64,000 bases of DNA from Streptomyces sp. SAJ15 (GTDB taxonomy: Bacteria > Actinomycetota > Actinomycetes > Streptomycetales > Streptomycetaceae), in contig NZ_NISY01000002.1 in NCBI RefSeq assembly GCF_007595705.1, positions 124,001 to 188,000 on the forward strand. The letters are read 5' to 3'. Position 1 is the first letter of the stretch; each line of letters opens with the position of its first letter. Position numbers and translations under genes: made by a program. This document shows, in pieces, positions 55,109-64,000 of the stretch. The notes beneath the pieces were generated by a model. It searched no databases. It had not been told where the DNA came from and worked only from the letters and a program-made list of their open reading frames with translations.

Positions 55109-55941
55109 CCGCCATTTCCTCCCCCATGCCCGTGCTGCAGGCCCGCGGTCTGGTCAAACGCTACGGTCACGTCACCGCGATCGACGGGGCCGACTTCGAC
55201 CTGATGCCCGGTGAGGTGCTCGCGGTCATCGGTGACAACGGAGCCGGCAAGACCAGTCTGATCAAGGCGCTCACCGGTGCGGTGGTTCCCGACGCGGGCG
55301 AGATCCGCCTCAACGGCGAGCCCATCACCTTCTCCGGTCCGCAGAGCGCACGCGCCCACGGCATCGAGACGGTCTACCAGGACCTCGCCGTGGCCGCCTC
55401 GATGGACATCGCCTCGAACATGTTCCTCGGGCGCGAACTCCGCCGCCCCGGTGTCCTCGGCAGTGTCTTCCGCATGCTGGACAAGAAGCGCATGCGCCAG
55501 GAGGCCGCCGAGCACATGGCCGACCTGAAGATCGGTCTGCGCTCGCTGACACAGGCGGTGGAGACCCTCTCCGGCGGACAGCGGCAGGCGGTCGCGGTCG
55601 CCCGTTCCGTCGCCTGGGCCAGCAGCGTCGTCGTTATGGACGAACCCACCGCCGCGCTCGGCGTGAAGGAGTCCGGCCAGGTCCTGGACCTCATCCGCCG
55701 GGTCCGGGACAAGGGCATGCCGGTCGTCCTGATCAGCCACAACATGCCGCACGTCTTCGAGATCGCCGACCGGATCCACGTCCACCGCCTCGGCCGGCGC
55801 GCCGCGGTGATCAGGCCCTCGGACTACTCCATGGCAGAGGTCGTCGCTATCATGACCGGCGCACTCAGCATCGACGAGGCCGGAGACACTGTCGTAGCGG
55901 ATTCGGAAGCCGCGAGGGCCGCCGGCGTCCAGGCCATCTGA
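55105..55941 (+). CDS. Sugar ABC transporter ATP-binding protein (single-domain)
   Basis: This 278-residue ATPase has Walker A GDNGAGKTSL, Q-loop, signature LSGGQRQAVAVARSVA, Walker B VVVMDEPTAALG and H-loop ISHNM. Unlike RbsA, which has two fused ATPase halves, it has one domain, like FrcA-type fructose transporters. It starts within the permease stop codon and is followed after 74 bp by the lacI-type gene. Confidence 0.92.
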   Translation: MTAISSPMPVLQARGLVKRYGHVTAIDGADFDLMPGEVLAVIGDNGAGKTSLIKALTGAVVPDAGEIRLNGEPITFSGPQSARAHGIETVYQDLAVAASMDIASNMFLGRELRRPGVLGSVFRMLDKKRMRQEAAEHMADLKIGLRSLTQAVETLSGGQRQAVAVARSVAWASSVVVMDEPTAALGVKESGQVLDLIRRVRDKGMPVVLISHNMPHVFEIADRIHVHRLGRRAAVIRPSDYSMAEVVAIMTGALSIDEAGDTVVADSEAARAAGVQAI

Positions 55942-56015
55942 CAGCACGACCCCGCTCTCGCAGTTCCGGCCGAGGCCGCGGCCGGAACCGAGAGCCCTCA
56001 GGAGACGGTTTCTCT

Positions 56016-57047
56016 ATGGCAGCGAACCGCCGCCCCACCTTGGCCGACGTCGCCCGAGAAGTCGGCGTCAGCGCCAAGACGGTCTCCCGAGTCCTCAACG
56101 AGGACGGGCCCGCCTCCGCGCAGACCAGGGAACAGGTACTCGCCGCAGTGGCCAAACTCGGCTTCCAGCCGAACCTCATGGCCCGCAACATCCGCGTCGG
56201 CGGCCCGGACACCACCATCGGACTGGTCATCCCCGACCTCGCCAACCCCTTCTTCGGAGCCGTGGCCCGCGCCATCGAGGACACCGTCCGCGAACGCGGC
56301 CTGACCCTGCTCATGGGCTCCTCCGCGGACGACCCCGAGCGCGAACGTGCCCTGACCGACAAGTTCCTCGCCCGGCGGGTCAGCATCCTGATCGTCGTGC
56401 CGTCCATCGGCGCCGACCACTCCCACCTCAAGTCCCACCGTACGGCGGGACTGCCCGTGATCTTCCTCGACCGTCCCGGCGTCGGCCTCGCCACGGACAG
56501 CATCGTCAGCTCCAATCGGGCCGGAGCCCACGAAGGCGTCGCCCACCTCATCGCCCATGGCCACCGGCGCATCGGCTTCGTCGGCGACCTGCCCCAGAAG
56601 CTGTACACCCGCCGCGAACGTCTGGCCGGCTACCGCTCGGCTCTGGAGGAAGCCGGCATCCCCTACGACCGCTCGCTCGTCGTCAACGCCCACGACCAGC
56701 AAGGGGCCGAAGCCGCGACCTCCCAGCTGCTCGACCTGGCCGATCCCCCCACGGCCCTGTTCGCGGGCAACAACATCATGGCGCTGGGCATCGTGACCGA
56801 ACTGGCCCGCAGCATGCGCAAGCACGTGGCCGTCGTCGCCTTCGACGACGTATCCCTGGCCGAGGCCCTCGAACCGGCCCTGACCGTCGTCGCCCAGGAC
56901 CCCGAGGAACTTGGCAGAACAGCGGCGACTACCGCCCTGACCCGACTCGACGGCGACCGCTCCCGCGCCCACACCGTCACCGTACCCACCCGACTGATCG
57001 TCCGAGGATCGGGCGAGCAACCCGCGCCCGGCTCACGGGGGGCTTGA
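56016..57047 (+). CDS. LacI-family transcriptional regulator
   Basis: This 343-residue repressor has an N-terminal helix-turn-helix and hinge (PTLADVAREVGVSAKTVSRV, then LNEDGPASAQTREQVLAAV) and a periplasmic-binding-protein-like sensor domain (IGLVIPDLANPFFGAVARAI, VAVVAFDDVSLAEALEPALT). Its position after the transporter genes, with four related 14-bp palindromes in the cluster, makes it the probable local regulator responding to fructose or a derivative. The effector is inference. Confidence 0.92.
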   Translation: MAANRRPTLADVAREVGVSAKTVSRVLNEDGPASAQTREQVLAAVAKLGFQPNLMARNIRVGGPDTTIGLVIPDLANPFFGAVARAIEDTVRERGLTLLMGSSADDPERERALTDKFLARRVSILIVVPSIGADHSHLKSHRTAGLPVIFLDRPGVGLATDSIVSSNRAGAHEGVAHLIAHGHRRIGFVGDLPQKLYTRRERLAGYRSALEEAGIPYDRSLVVNAHDQQGAEAATSQLLDLADPPTALFAGNNIMALGIVTELARSMRKHVAVVAFDDVSLAEALEPALTVVAQDPEELGRTAATTALTRLDGDRSRAHTVTVPTRLIVRGSGEQPAPGSRGA

Positions 57048-57739
57048 CCAGGGGCGCGTCCGTCCTGGCCCAGCGCGAGCCTTCCTGGCAGGTGGCACTG
57101 TCGTACGTCGCGGCGAGTTCGACCCGGGCGGCCTTGGCCATACGTGCGCAGACGGCCTTCCCGCCGATCTGGCCGAGGGCGTCGAGGCAGTCGTCGGCCG
57201 CCTGCTCCAGGGGGCCGCGGGTGCTGTCGATGAGTGAGTTGCAGGCGACCGCCACTCCTCCGATGAGGGGCGCGCTGAGCGTCCCCGTGATCCGGACGAC
57301 GGCGCGGGACTGGCGGCAGCCCGTCGTCACGGCCGTTCCGGACGTTGTCATTGTTCGGGTGCGTCCGAGGTTTCAGGGAGACGGCCAAGTGCGTCAGCGC
57401 ATCGCACGTACCGCCACTCTGCACGTAACGCACATCAGCAGCGTGCCCGATATGTTCTCTACGGGGCGTTGACCTGCAGTTTTCTTTGACATGTTTTCTA
57501 TTGACATGTTTGCGATGAAGCACCATGTGGAGTGCGTGGCGATCCTGGGGCTGGTGAAGTAGGGGGCTGACCTGGACCCTCTCGGATTCCGGCGGTTCGC
57601 TCGACCCGTACCGGATATGGTCGACCACGGCGGAAGATGACGGGTCGAAGGCAGTGCCAGGGGGAGCCGCCATGGGCCGGACCGCTGTACGTTCCCGTAC
57701 TCCCAGCCCGGCCACACGCGGAAGTGGCCTACCGGAGGC
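57048..57739. other. Right boundary of island 2: non-coding, remnant-rich
   Basis: No solid gene is present in these 692 bp. The minus strand from about 57351 downward contains a protein-like stretch (TLSAPLIGGVAVACNSLIDS, then LEQAADDCLDALGQIGGKAV) that may be a gene remnant I cannot identify. TTGACATGTTT occurs twice (57486-57496 and 57501-57511), just before att-like copy C. GTTGACCTGCAGTTTTC at about 57470 echoes the sequence after the methyltransferase stop. Confidence 0.45.
57514..57573 (+). repeat. att-like repeat, copy C (diverged)
   Basis: In frame it encodes FAMKHHVECVAILGLVK followed by TAG, matching the methyltransferase C-terminus and copy B (both have GTGAAGTAGGGGG then CTGACCT). 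It is more diverged than copy B but retains CACCATGTGGAGTGCGTGGC exactly as in copy A. It marks the right end of island 2. Confidence 0.65.
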
Positions 57740-60700
57740 TCAACCGAGTAGAGGCGCCAGATGTGCCTCCCCAGCGAGAATGCGCCAGGCGGGCACCCGT
57801 ATCGCCCGCGCCACCGGTCCTGGTTTCGCACCGGCCCCGCCCGACGGAAGCCCTACCAGCAGACCGGCCCGGACATGCGTGAGCCGCAGGTGGCGCGCGG
57901 GATCCAGGCCGGACGGGGGGCCGGGGTCGATGAGCACCGCGGTGTTCTCACCGTCCGTCGTGAACAGCAGGTCCACGGGGTGTCCTCCGACCATCGCCCC
58001 GCGTTCCAGGTCCGTGACGCCCCGCGTCCCGAGGTATTGCTGGAGCCGGTCGGCGAGTTCCTCGCGTGCCGTCTGGGCACCGCCGCCCGCCGGACTGCCG
58101 TGGCGGGGGGCCTCGGCCGGGCCGGAGATCGGCCGCAGCACGGCCGATCGTCCTGCGAGCAGCGCCGGAAGCCCTGTCTGTGCCAGCCAGAAGGCCTGAC
58201 TGCCCATGGTGATCAGCTGCGACTTCGTGCGAGTGACGGCCACGTTCCACAGATTGACCTGGCTCGCCACCCAGTGCGTCGTCGGCGGAGGGGTGTTGAC
58301 GGTGGCCACCGGACTCAGCACCATCACGTCGCGCTGTCGGCCCTGGAAGGCGTGCACGGTTCCCACCTGCACGCGGTTGGGGGCCTCATCCTCCTGAAGC
58401 AGGCGCTCCAATGCCTCCTTCTGAGCCCGGAAGGGCGTCACCACCCCGACCGTGGCGTGCTGCGGCAGCCGTGCGAGCAGTTCGCTCACCACGTCGCGGA
58501 CGGCTTCGGCCTCCGCCTCGTTGCGCCAGGACTGTCCGCCACGGCCGCGCGCCGACAGGCCGTGCGGTACGTCCAGCCAGCCCAGCACCGGGGCCGGATC
58601 GACCCCTCCCACCGGATCCAGCGCCGACACCTGCCGCCGTACGTCGGTGAGTACTTGGAGCTGCCCTGCATAGCAGTAGCCGTTGACCACATTGGCGATC
58701 TGCGGGTGGCAGCGGTAGTGCTCGTCCAGGAGGAGCGCGGACTCACCATGCTGGGCGGCCGCGTGGTACGAGGAGTGCACGTGGTAGGTGAGCCGACGGT
58801 CCTCCAGCAGCGCCGCGCTCAGCCCGGCCCGGATGCGGGCCTGCCGCTCCTGCTGAGGGGAGACCCCGGGGATGTGACCCAGCTGCATCGGATCCCCGAT
58901 GATCAGTGCGCGCCGGGCGCGGAACAACAGGGGCAGCACCGAGGGGATGGAGCACTGGCTGGCCTCGTCGATCACCACGAGATCGAACAGCTTCGGGAGC
59001 AGTTCCAGTTGCCTGACGGAATGGGTACTGATCGCCCACCCCTTGATGTGCTGCAGGAGATTGCGCTGGCTCTTGCGCGTACCCCGCTTGTTGCGCAGCG
59101 TCTGCAGCCGCTGGCCCATCAGCCCCCGCCCACGGGCCAGCGCCTCCGCGGAGACGGACTCGGTCAGCTCGGCTGACAGCCGGGCCAGGGCGGCAGCCGT
59201 CTCCAGCCGGCCGTTTTCCAGCTGCCGCTCGTCCTGTCGCACCTGCCCGGCCACGAGCGCCCTGAACGCCCGTTCCACCTCAACAGTGTCGGCCAGGGCG
59301 GTGAGCAGCGCAGGCGGCACCGGCCGTTCGGCCGTCCAGCCCGGCCGGTCTGGCCATGACTGCCCGGGGTCCGGAGCCATGGCCATGAGCAGCGCGTCGA
59401 GCGCCCGCCGTCTGCGTGAGCGTGGGAACAGCCAGCGAGCACCGGCCGCCTGCCGGGCTCGCCCGTTCCACTTAGCCAGGTCGAAAGCCGCGTCGTGGGC
59501 CCTGCCGCCGACAGCAGGGCCACGGGCAGTCCCAGTTGCACGGCCCGCTCCGCCCGGTCCCGCAGCAAGGCCAGGAGCTGTCCCTCTTCGGTGATAAGGC
59601 GCGCTGCCTCTGCCCGGTCGCTGGCAGCGCGAGTCCGGGTGTTCCGCAGCTCCCCGGCCACGGTCGCGGGGCCACGACGTGGGGCCGACGCGGGCTCGGC
59701 GAGCAGCCGTTCCAGCTTGGTCGCTTCCGCGAGCAGTGCTTCCGAGTTGCCCGTCCGCATCAGCAGACCGGGCGCGATGTCGTCGCAGCGCTCGGCCACG
59801 ACGTTGACCGCCTCGTTGTTCGTGGACGCCACCAGGACCGACTGCCCGGCGGCGACGGCGGTCGCTACGACAGCCGTGACGACCTCGCTCTTCCCGGTGC
59901 CGGGCGGACCGGTGGCGACGGTGAGCCGCCGGGTCATCGTCGAGGCGACCACTTGTTCCTGGCTCTCGTTGCACGGACCCGGGGCGACCACGAGCACGGC
60001 CCCGGCGTCGTCCCTGTCTCCCTCCTCCGGGTTCACCAGCGCGTCGAGGGCAGTACCGGGGATCTGTCCGGTACGCGCCGAGATCTGGAGCAGGTTGTCG
60101 ACCAGTCCCTCGGTCGCGGCGCGGTCCTTTCCGGATGGCGCGAGCAGCACCCCGGCGTTGTGCGCGCCGGGTCGAAGGGTCTGCATCACCGACCGGTCGC
60201 TGAGGGCGGCGAGGTCCAGGGGTTCCAGCTCCGGCAGCTCCAACGCCTGGAGCAGCTCTCGTACGGCTCGGAGCATCTGGGCGGTGTTGCCCTCCTGCCA
60301 GGTGGGCTGCCACCGGGCCATCAGGTCTGCCGCGTCGTCGTCCGCGAGGATCTCGGTGACCACCCCGGTGTGCAGCGCGGGCACGCCGCTGGGACGGAGG
60401 GTGTCGCGGCCCTCCTCGTCCGGTACGAGTTCCATCGGCTGGATGAGCAGGGGCGCGATTCTCATCGCCGTGCGCCGTCGGCCACCTCCGTCCCCGGATG
60501 GCAGGGTGACCGCCGGATAGCCGTACCAGTACTCCTGCAGCGAATCCGAGCTGTCCGGTGGTGCTGAGGGGCCTCCGGCCGCCGGATTCCGGGGCCTGGG
60601 CAGGCCGGGTGGCGCGGGAAGTGCCGAGGCGAGCCCCGACTGGATCGTCTCCGCCGCGTTGCCCAGCAGGAAGTAGTTCGAGTTCCGCCCGGTGTCCCGG

Positions 60701-60981
60701 TCGGGCAGCATCCCGGCGGCAGCTGTCGCGCCCAGGCAGTGCACGTAGTAGTGCAGCAGCCGTTGCCAGTCCACGCCGTCCCGGGCGTCCAAGGAGGCGA
60801 GCTCACGTGCCTTGAGCAGGGCGCGGGATCGCTGCGACGACTCGACTGTCCGTGCCCCGTCACCGGGGAGGGCGGGCAAGTGCACCTGCCGGGCCACGGA
60901 CCGGGCGAAGGGCAGGCTACGGGTGGCCCTGAACGTCGATTTGGTGGGCATCTGGTCCTCCGGCACGCCGTTGCGCGTCAT
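57740..60981 (-). pseudogene. SF1 helicase (Upf1/DNA2-like), split by a frameshift; downstream part of the caspase locus
   Basis: The upstream half (60981 down to about 59510) carries a long N-terminal region and the Walker A motif ATGPPGTGKSEVVTAVV. Near 59500, at a GGCGGCAGGGCCC run, the coding frame shifts. The second half runs to 57740 with motif II VVIDEASQCSIPSVLPLL, motif III IIGDPMQLGHIPGVSP, DEHYRCHPQIANVVN, GVVTPFRAQKEAL, TVHAFQGRQRDVMVLS and NVAVTRTK. Together they make one AAA_11/AAA_12 helicase of about 1,070 residues. The start is uncertain (ATG 60981 or 60951), because the frame appears to continue upstream into the caspase sequence. Either the locus is decaying or there is a sequencing indel. 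Confidence 0.8.
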
Positions 60982-60989
60982 CTGGGACG

Positions 60990-61655
60990 TCAGGTACTCG
61001 AAGAGGTCATCCGGAGTGTTCGTCCGCTGTCCTTGATCCTCCCGGAGCGCAGCCCCTCGACGATCTCCCCCGTGAACCGGGACGTCCTCAGCGAGGAGCC
61101 GGCCGGTGCCATCGCGGACGCGGTCTGCAGGGCATCGGAGGCGGTGATGAAGTACACCCCGGTGGGTCGGAGGAGCGTACTGGGTACCGGCCGCTCTTCG
61201 CTGTCGGCGCTGCCCTTCGCTGTCCAGCCCTGTACGACGCTGCCGCTGGCACAGCAGTCCAGCAGCACGATCTTCGAGGACGCGCGGCAGGACTGCAGCA
61301 TGCGCTCGAGGAACTCCGCCGGTACGGCGGTGCCCGGAAGGTCGGCCGGATCAGTGTCGCGCGTCAAGAAGTACAGCTGGTTATCGATCTCGCAGAATTC
61401 GCCGTGCCCGCTGAAGTAGAGCAGAGCGGTCTCGCTCGTCTGCCGTTCCTCCAGAAAGGATTCGATGGCGTGCAGCATTTCCGCACGGGTGGGCTCGGCG
61501 ACCATCGCGCAGTCGTTGTACATCCCTATCTCGGTACTCTCGAGCACGGCCCGCATGTAGTGCAGGTCGGCCCGGACCGGTGGGAGGTCGTGGTAGGCGT
61601 CGCTGTCGTACGTCGAGACGCCGATGAGCATGGCATACCGGTCGTTGTCGCTCAT
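60990..61655 (-). CDS. Caspase-like protease (peptidase C14), EACC1-associated type
   Basis: This 221-residue protein has the caspase fold landmarks: YAMLIGVSTYDSDAYHDLPP, catalytic His84 in LLYFSGHGEF and catalytic Cys135 in IVLLDCCASGS. The last residues (RTLRMTSSST) are off-frame. The other frame gives TNTPDDLFEYLTSQMTRNGV, the usual end of this protease type, and that frame is the one that continues into the helicase. The original product was therefore probably one caspase-helicase polypeptide. The start overlaps the EACC1 gene stop (ATGA). EACC1 with an effector protease is a known layout of predicted bacterial conflict systems. Confidence 0.85.
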   Translation of the reverse strand: MSDNDRYAMLIGVSTYDSDAYHDLPPVRADLHYMRAVLESTEIGMYNDCAMVAEPTRAEMLHAIESFLEERQTSETALLYFSGHGEFCEIDNQLYFLTRDTDPADLPGTAVPAEFLERMLQSCRASSKIVLLDCCASGSVVQGWTAKGSADSEERPVPSTLLRPTGVYFITASDALQTASAMAPAGSSLRTSRFTGEIVEGLRSGRIKDSGRTLRMTSSST

Positions 61656-62050
61656 CGAGCGCCCTGGGTGCCTTCTTCGGCTGGGGCGCCGCCGGCGAGG
61701 AACCGCGCGACCTGTTCATCGTCGGCACGCGCCTCCTTGCCGCTGATACGCAGCGTGGCTCCGTCCGGGCGGGTGACGACGATCGTGCGCTGTGGCACAC
61801 GGCTCAGCCATATCTGCAGACCTGCGGCGATCAGGGAGCCCCCGCTGAACACCAGGCCGATCAGGTCGGTGACCGCTCCGCCCTTGTCGGTGTCCCGGGC
61901 GCCTGTCCGGCCGGGGACGTCGAGAGCGGCCGAGGGGTCAGCGTTGGCGACCGCGTCCAGGAGTTCCCGTGCCTCGCGCCGGGCGCGCAGGGGGTCCTCG
62001 TCGACGATGGAGACGCGCCAGCCGGCCGGCCCCGTGCGGATCGTACTCAT
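61652..62050 (-). CDS. EACC1-type small membrane-associated protein
   Basis: This 132-residue protein has an N-terminal strand-helix part (GWRVSIVDEDPLRARREARE). A Gly-rich hydrophobic segment follows (VTDLIGLVFSGGSLIAAGLQ) and then a C-terminal beta-hairpin (TIVVTRPDGATLRISGKEA). This matches my recollection of the effector-associated constant component 1 family, described with caspase or trypsin-type effectors in multicellular actinobacteria. The ATG at 62050 was chosen; a GTG immediately upstream is possible. It is the first gene of the minus-strand unit and overlaps the caspase start by 4 bp. Confidence 0.75.
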   Translation of the reverse strand: MSTIRTGPAGWRVSIVDEDPLRARREARELLDAVANADPSAALDVPGRTGARDTDKGGAVTDLIGLVFSGGSLIAAGLQIWLSRVPQRTIVVTRPDGATLRISGKEARADDEQVARFLAGGAPAEEGTQGAR

Positions 62051-62187
62051 CACCTAAGCCCTTTCGGTCCCCCGTGCTATGGCCACACGGAAGCGGGGAG
62101 GATATCGGGGGACACGTCTCCCGAGCTCGATGATGTCTGGAAAGCGGTCGGTCATTGGCGTGAAACCGGCTCACGTGCGACGCGGTG

Positions 62188-63245
62188 TCAGATCGCGAGA
62201 AACGGGCTCGGTGCCCCGTGCCAGGAAACCCGCAGTTCTTCCCGGGCACGGGTGCAGGCGACGAAAAGGAGGTTCAGTTCGCCCAGCACGTCGTCTCGGT
62301 GCTGTTGTGCATCGACCTCTTTCGGTGCCAGCGCCACAGCCAGCGGGACCACTCCGTCGCTGACGCCCGCCACGGCGACGCAGCGGAACTCCAGCCCCTT
62401 CATCCGGTGCACCGTGCCGATGCGGACGCCGTCCCCGCCCTCGCGCGAGGTGCCGAGCACACTCGCCATTCCTGGTCGAGGAAGGCGTCGGTGAACTCGA
62501 CGCCGAGGTGGCGGGCGATCCGGTTCCAGCGAGAGTGGATCTCCTTCTGGCCGGTCAGGATGGTGAGCTGACTGCCGTGTTCCTCGCGAACGGTCTGGTT
62601 GGCCAGTGCATCGACGTTGACGACGCGGATCTTCGCCGCGAGCGCCTCGTCGGGGATGAGTAGTTCGAGATCGCGTCGCAGGTCGGCTGCCAGATCCCGG
62701 GTGTAGGTCGTGAGTAGGATCGCCCCGTCCGGGGCGTCGGTGGGCAGCCGGCGGGCCAGGTGGAGGGCGCGGTGCAGGGCGACCACCGCACCATCGCGGC
62801 GGCGAGCTCGTCCTGCTCCCGGCCGTGCGGCTGCTCGGGCTGGCCATGTGGGAGAAGAGGCGTGTGTCCGCTGCGGGTACGGCCCGCCGCACGTGTGCGG
62901 TTGCCTGTTCCAGCGCGATGTCGTCGCGCAGTTCGATGCCCTGAGTCGCCGAGTTGACCGTGGCCGGTGACTCAGCGCCCAGTCGATGGCGTCGTCGTGC
63001 GGCATCACCTTGAGGAGCAGGTAGCTGTCACCGGTCTCCGGTGCGAGAACGACTCCCTGCATGAACTTGGTGATGCGGATGGCGCGGATCCTGGGGTCTC
63101 GGGGCCTCTCCAGCTTCTCCAGGTGAAGCCCGGCGTGCCGGTGCTCGCGGAACTTGTCGAAGACCTCGTACATCCGCTTCTGGACGGGTTTCTCCAGCTT
63201 GGCGAACTCCAGAAGGAAGTCCTTGTGGATTCCCAGTGTCGCCAT
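62188..63245 (-). pseudogene. Remnant of a UvrD-type helicase with RelE-like N-terminus
   Basis: The start at 63245 gives ATLGIHKDFLLEFAKLEKPV, then LHLEKLERPRDPRIRAIRI, the RelE/ParE-like N-terminal domain seen on a family of actinobacterial UvrD helicases. After about 90 residues the sequence loses similarity, and part of the helicase 1A/1B region is missing. Helicase sequence resumes (ILLTTYTRDLAADLRRDLEL), shifts frame near 62430, and ends with motif V/VI (IGTVHRMKGLEF, LLFVACTRAREEL). The Walker A region is not found. It is clearly inactive as a helicase. Confidence 0.8.
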
Positions 63246-63347
63246 GAGCGCTCCCAGGACCGGTGACGTGTGCCGACCTTCGGTTGCTCACCGTACGACA
63301 TGGGCGACAATGGCGGGCCTGCTCACCGGGTTTGGGGAGGGTACAGC

Positions 63348-64000
63348 GTGCACGCTCAGGAGACCACGTTCAGCAAACTCGTCCAGGGGGAGAAGCAGTT
63401 CCAAGTCCCCCTCTACCAGCGCACCTACAGCTGGCAGAGGGAGGAACTGCAACAGCTGTGGGACGACGTGCTGGAGCTTGTCGAAGACCGGCTGGAAGGC
63501 CGGGCCGCCACCGGGCACTTCCTGGGGTCGGTGGTCCTGGCCCCCGAGCGGATCGCTGCGGGCGGAATGCAGCGCTGGCTCGTCGTGGACGGCCAGCAGC
63601 GGATGACGACCCTGATGCTCACTTTCACCGCCCTGCGCGACCACCACCGCGAGCGCGGCGCCGACAAGAGGGCCGCTCGGATCAACGACCTCCTCCTGGT
63701 CAACACCTACCAGGACGGACTGGACGGCTATCGCCTGCTCCCGACACAGGCTGACCGCGAGGCGTACATCGCCTGTGTGGACAGCCTTCCAAAGGCCGGT
63801 GGCGCCGGAAACGTGGGAGCCGCCTACCGCTTCTTCGTGGCAGCCATCGCCGACGGCGCGGACAGCGGTGGCGAGGCATGGGCGGACGAGGTCGAGTCCG
63901 TGCTGGGCGACTGCCTCTCCATCGTGGCGATCACGGCGGCCGAGGGGGACAACGTCTACCGGATCTTCGAATCGATCAACAACACGGGTGTCGGGCTCAG
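63348..64000 (+). CDS. DUF262 (GmrSD-like) protein, N-terminal part
   Basis: The gene starts at a GTG at 63348 with a GGGGAGG site 7 bp upstream and is still open at the end of the window (about 217 residues seen). The DUF262 signatures are present: QFQVPLYQRTYSW, VVDGQQRMTTLML (DGQQR motif) and VYRIFESINNTGVGL. DUF262 is the NTPase/GmrS-type part of modification-dependent restriction enzymes and related defence proteins. Whether a DUF1524 HNH domain follows cannot be seen. Confidence 0.88.
   Translation, partial: MHAQETTFSKLVQGEKQFQVPLYQRTYSWQREELQQLWDDVLELVEDRLEGRAATGHFLGSVVLAPERIAAGGMQRWLVVDGQQRMTTLMLTFTALRDHHRERGADKRAARINDLLLVNTYQDGLDGYRLLPTQADREAYIACVDSLPKAGGAGNVGAAYRFFVAAIADGADSGGEAWADEVESVLGDCLSIVAITAAEGDNVYRIFESINNTGVGL

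Noticed and set aside
57048..57351. Minus-strand open frame after the lacI gene
   Set aside because: It has a protein-like middle but overlaps the 3' end of lacI, has no recognisable family and ends in Arg/Pro-rich sequence; listed only as a possible remnant.

Overview
The window is about 64 kb of very high-GC actinomycete chromosome, almost certainly Streptomyces. The evidence is the GC-saturated third codon positions, many GTG starts, ATGA/GTGA stop-start overlaps, a four-gene conservon (cvn) cluster ending in cytochromes P450, the CutRS two-component pair and small Streptomyces-type proteins (DUF4193, DUF3093, DUF3710, DUF3159). I ran no database searches; all assignments come from motifs, gene order and recalled families.

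1-29.6 kb is core chromosome: the end of ferrochelatase, an inositol-phosphatase-like enzyme, cutRS, DUF4193, DUF3093, a hotdog thioesterase, dut and DUF3710. Next comes a potassium block: kdpFABC with kdpDE, two TrkA-type subunits and a KimA-like K+ importer. Embedded in or between these are an AAC(2')-type acetyltransferase (inside kdp) and a conservon plus two P450s (between trkA and the KimA-like gene). The core ends with a TRAM-type RNA methyltransferase gene.

29.6-57.6 kb is accessory DNA. The 3' end of the methyltransferase gene recurs at about 48.32 and 57.51 kb, each time as a short coding tail with its own stop codon. I read this as two islands accreted in tandem at that gene end; neither has a visible integrase. 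Island 1 (29.6-48.3 kb) is a defence island. It holds a type I-C CRISPR-Cas locus with cas3, cas5, cas8c and cas7 but no cas4/cas1/cas2, three arrays, a decayed second cas3 and an IS5-family element at the end of array 3, followed by a Gabija-like OLD nuclease/UvrD helicase pair. Island 2 (48.3-57.5 kb) is a fructan unit: secreted GH32 levanase, PfkB sugar kinase, sugar ABC transporter and LacI regulator. Matching 14-bp operator pairs lie upstream of the levanase gene and in the divergent kinase/transporter region.

57.6-64 kb is a second defence-type region. An EACC1-type small membrane protein overlaps a caspase-like protease gene, which runs through a frameshift into an SF1 helicase gene with a further frameshift. 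Beyond it are a decayed UvrD-type helicase and the start of a DUF262 (GmrSD-like) gene that leaves the window. The EACC1-caspase-helicase locus, the adaptation-less CRISPR locus and the tandem att-like repeats are the parts most worth a second look.
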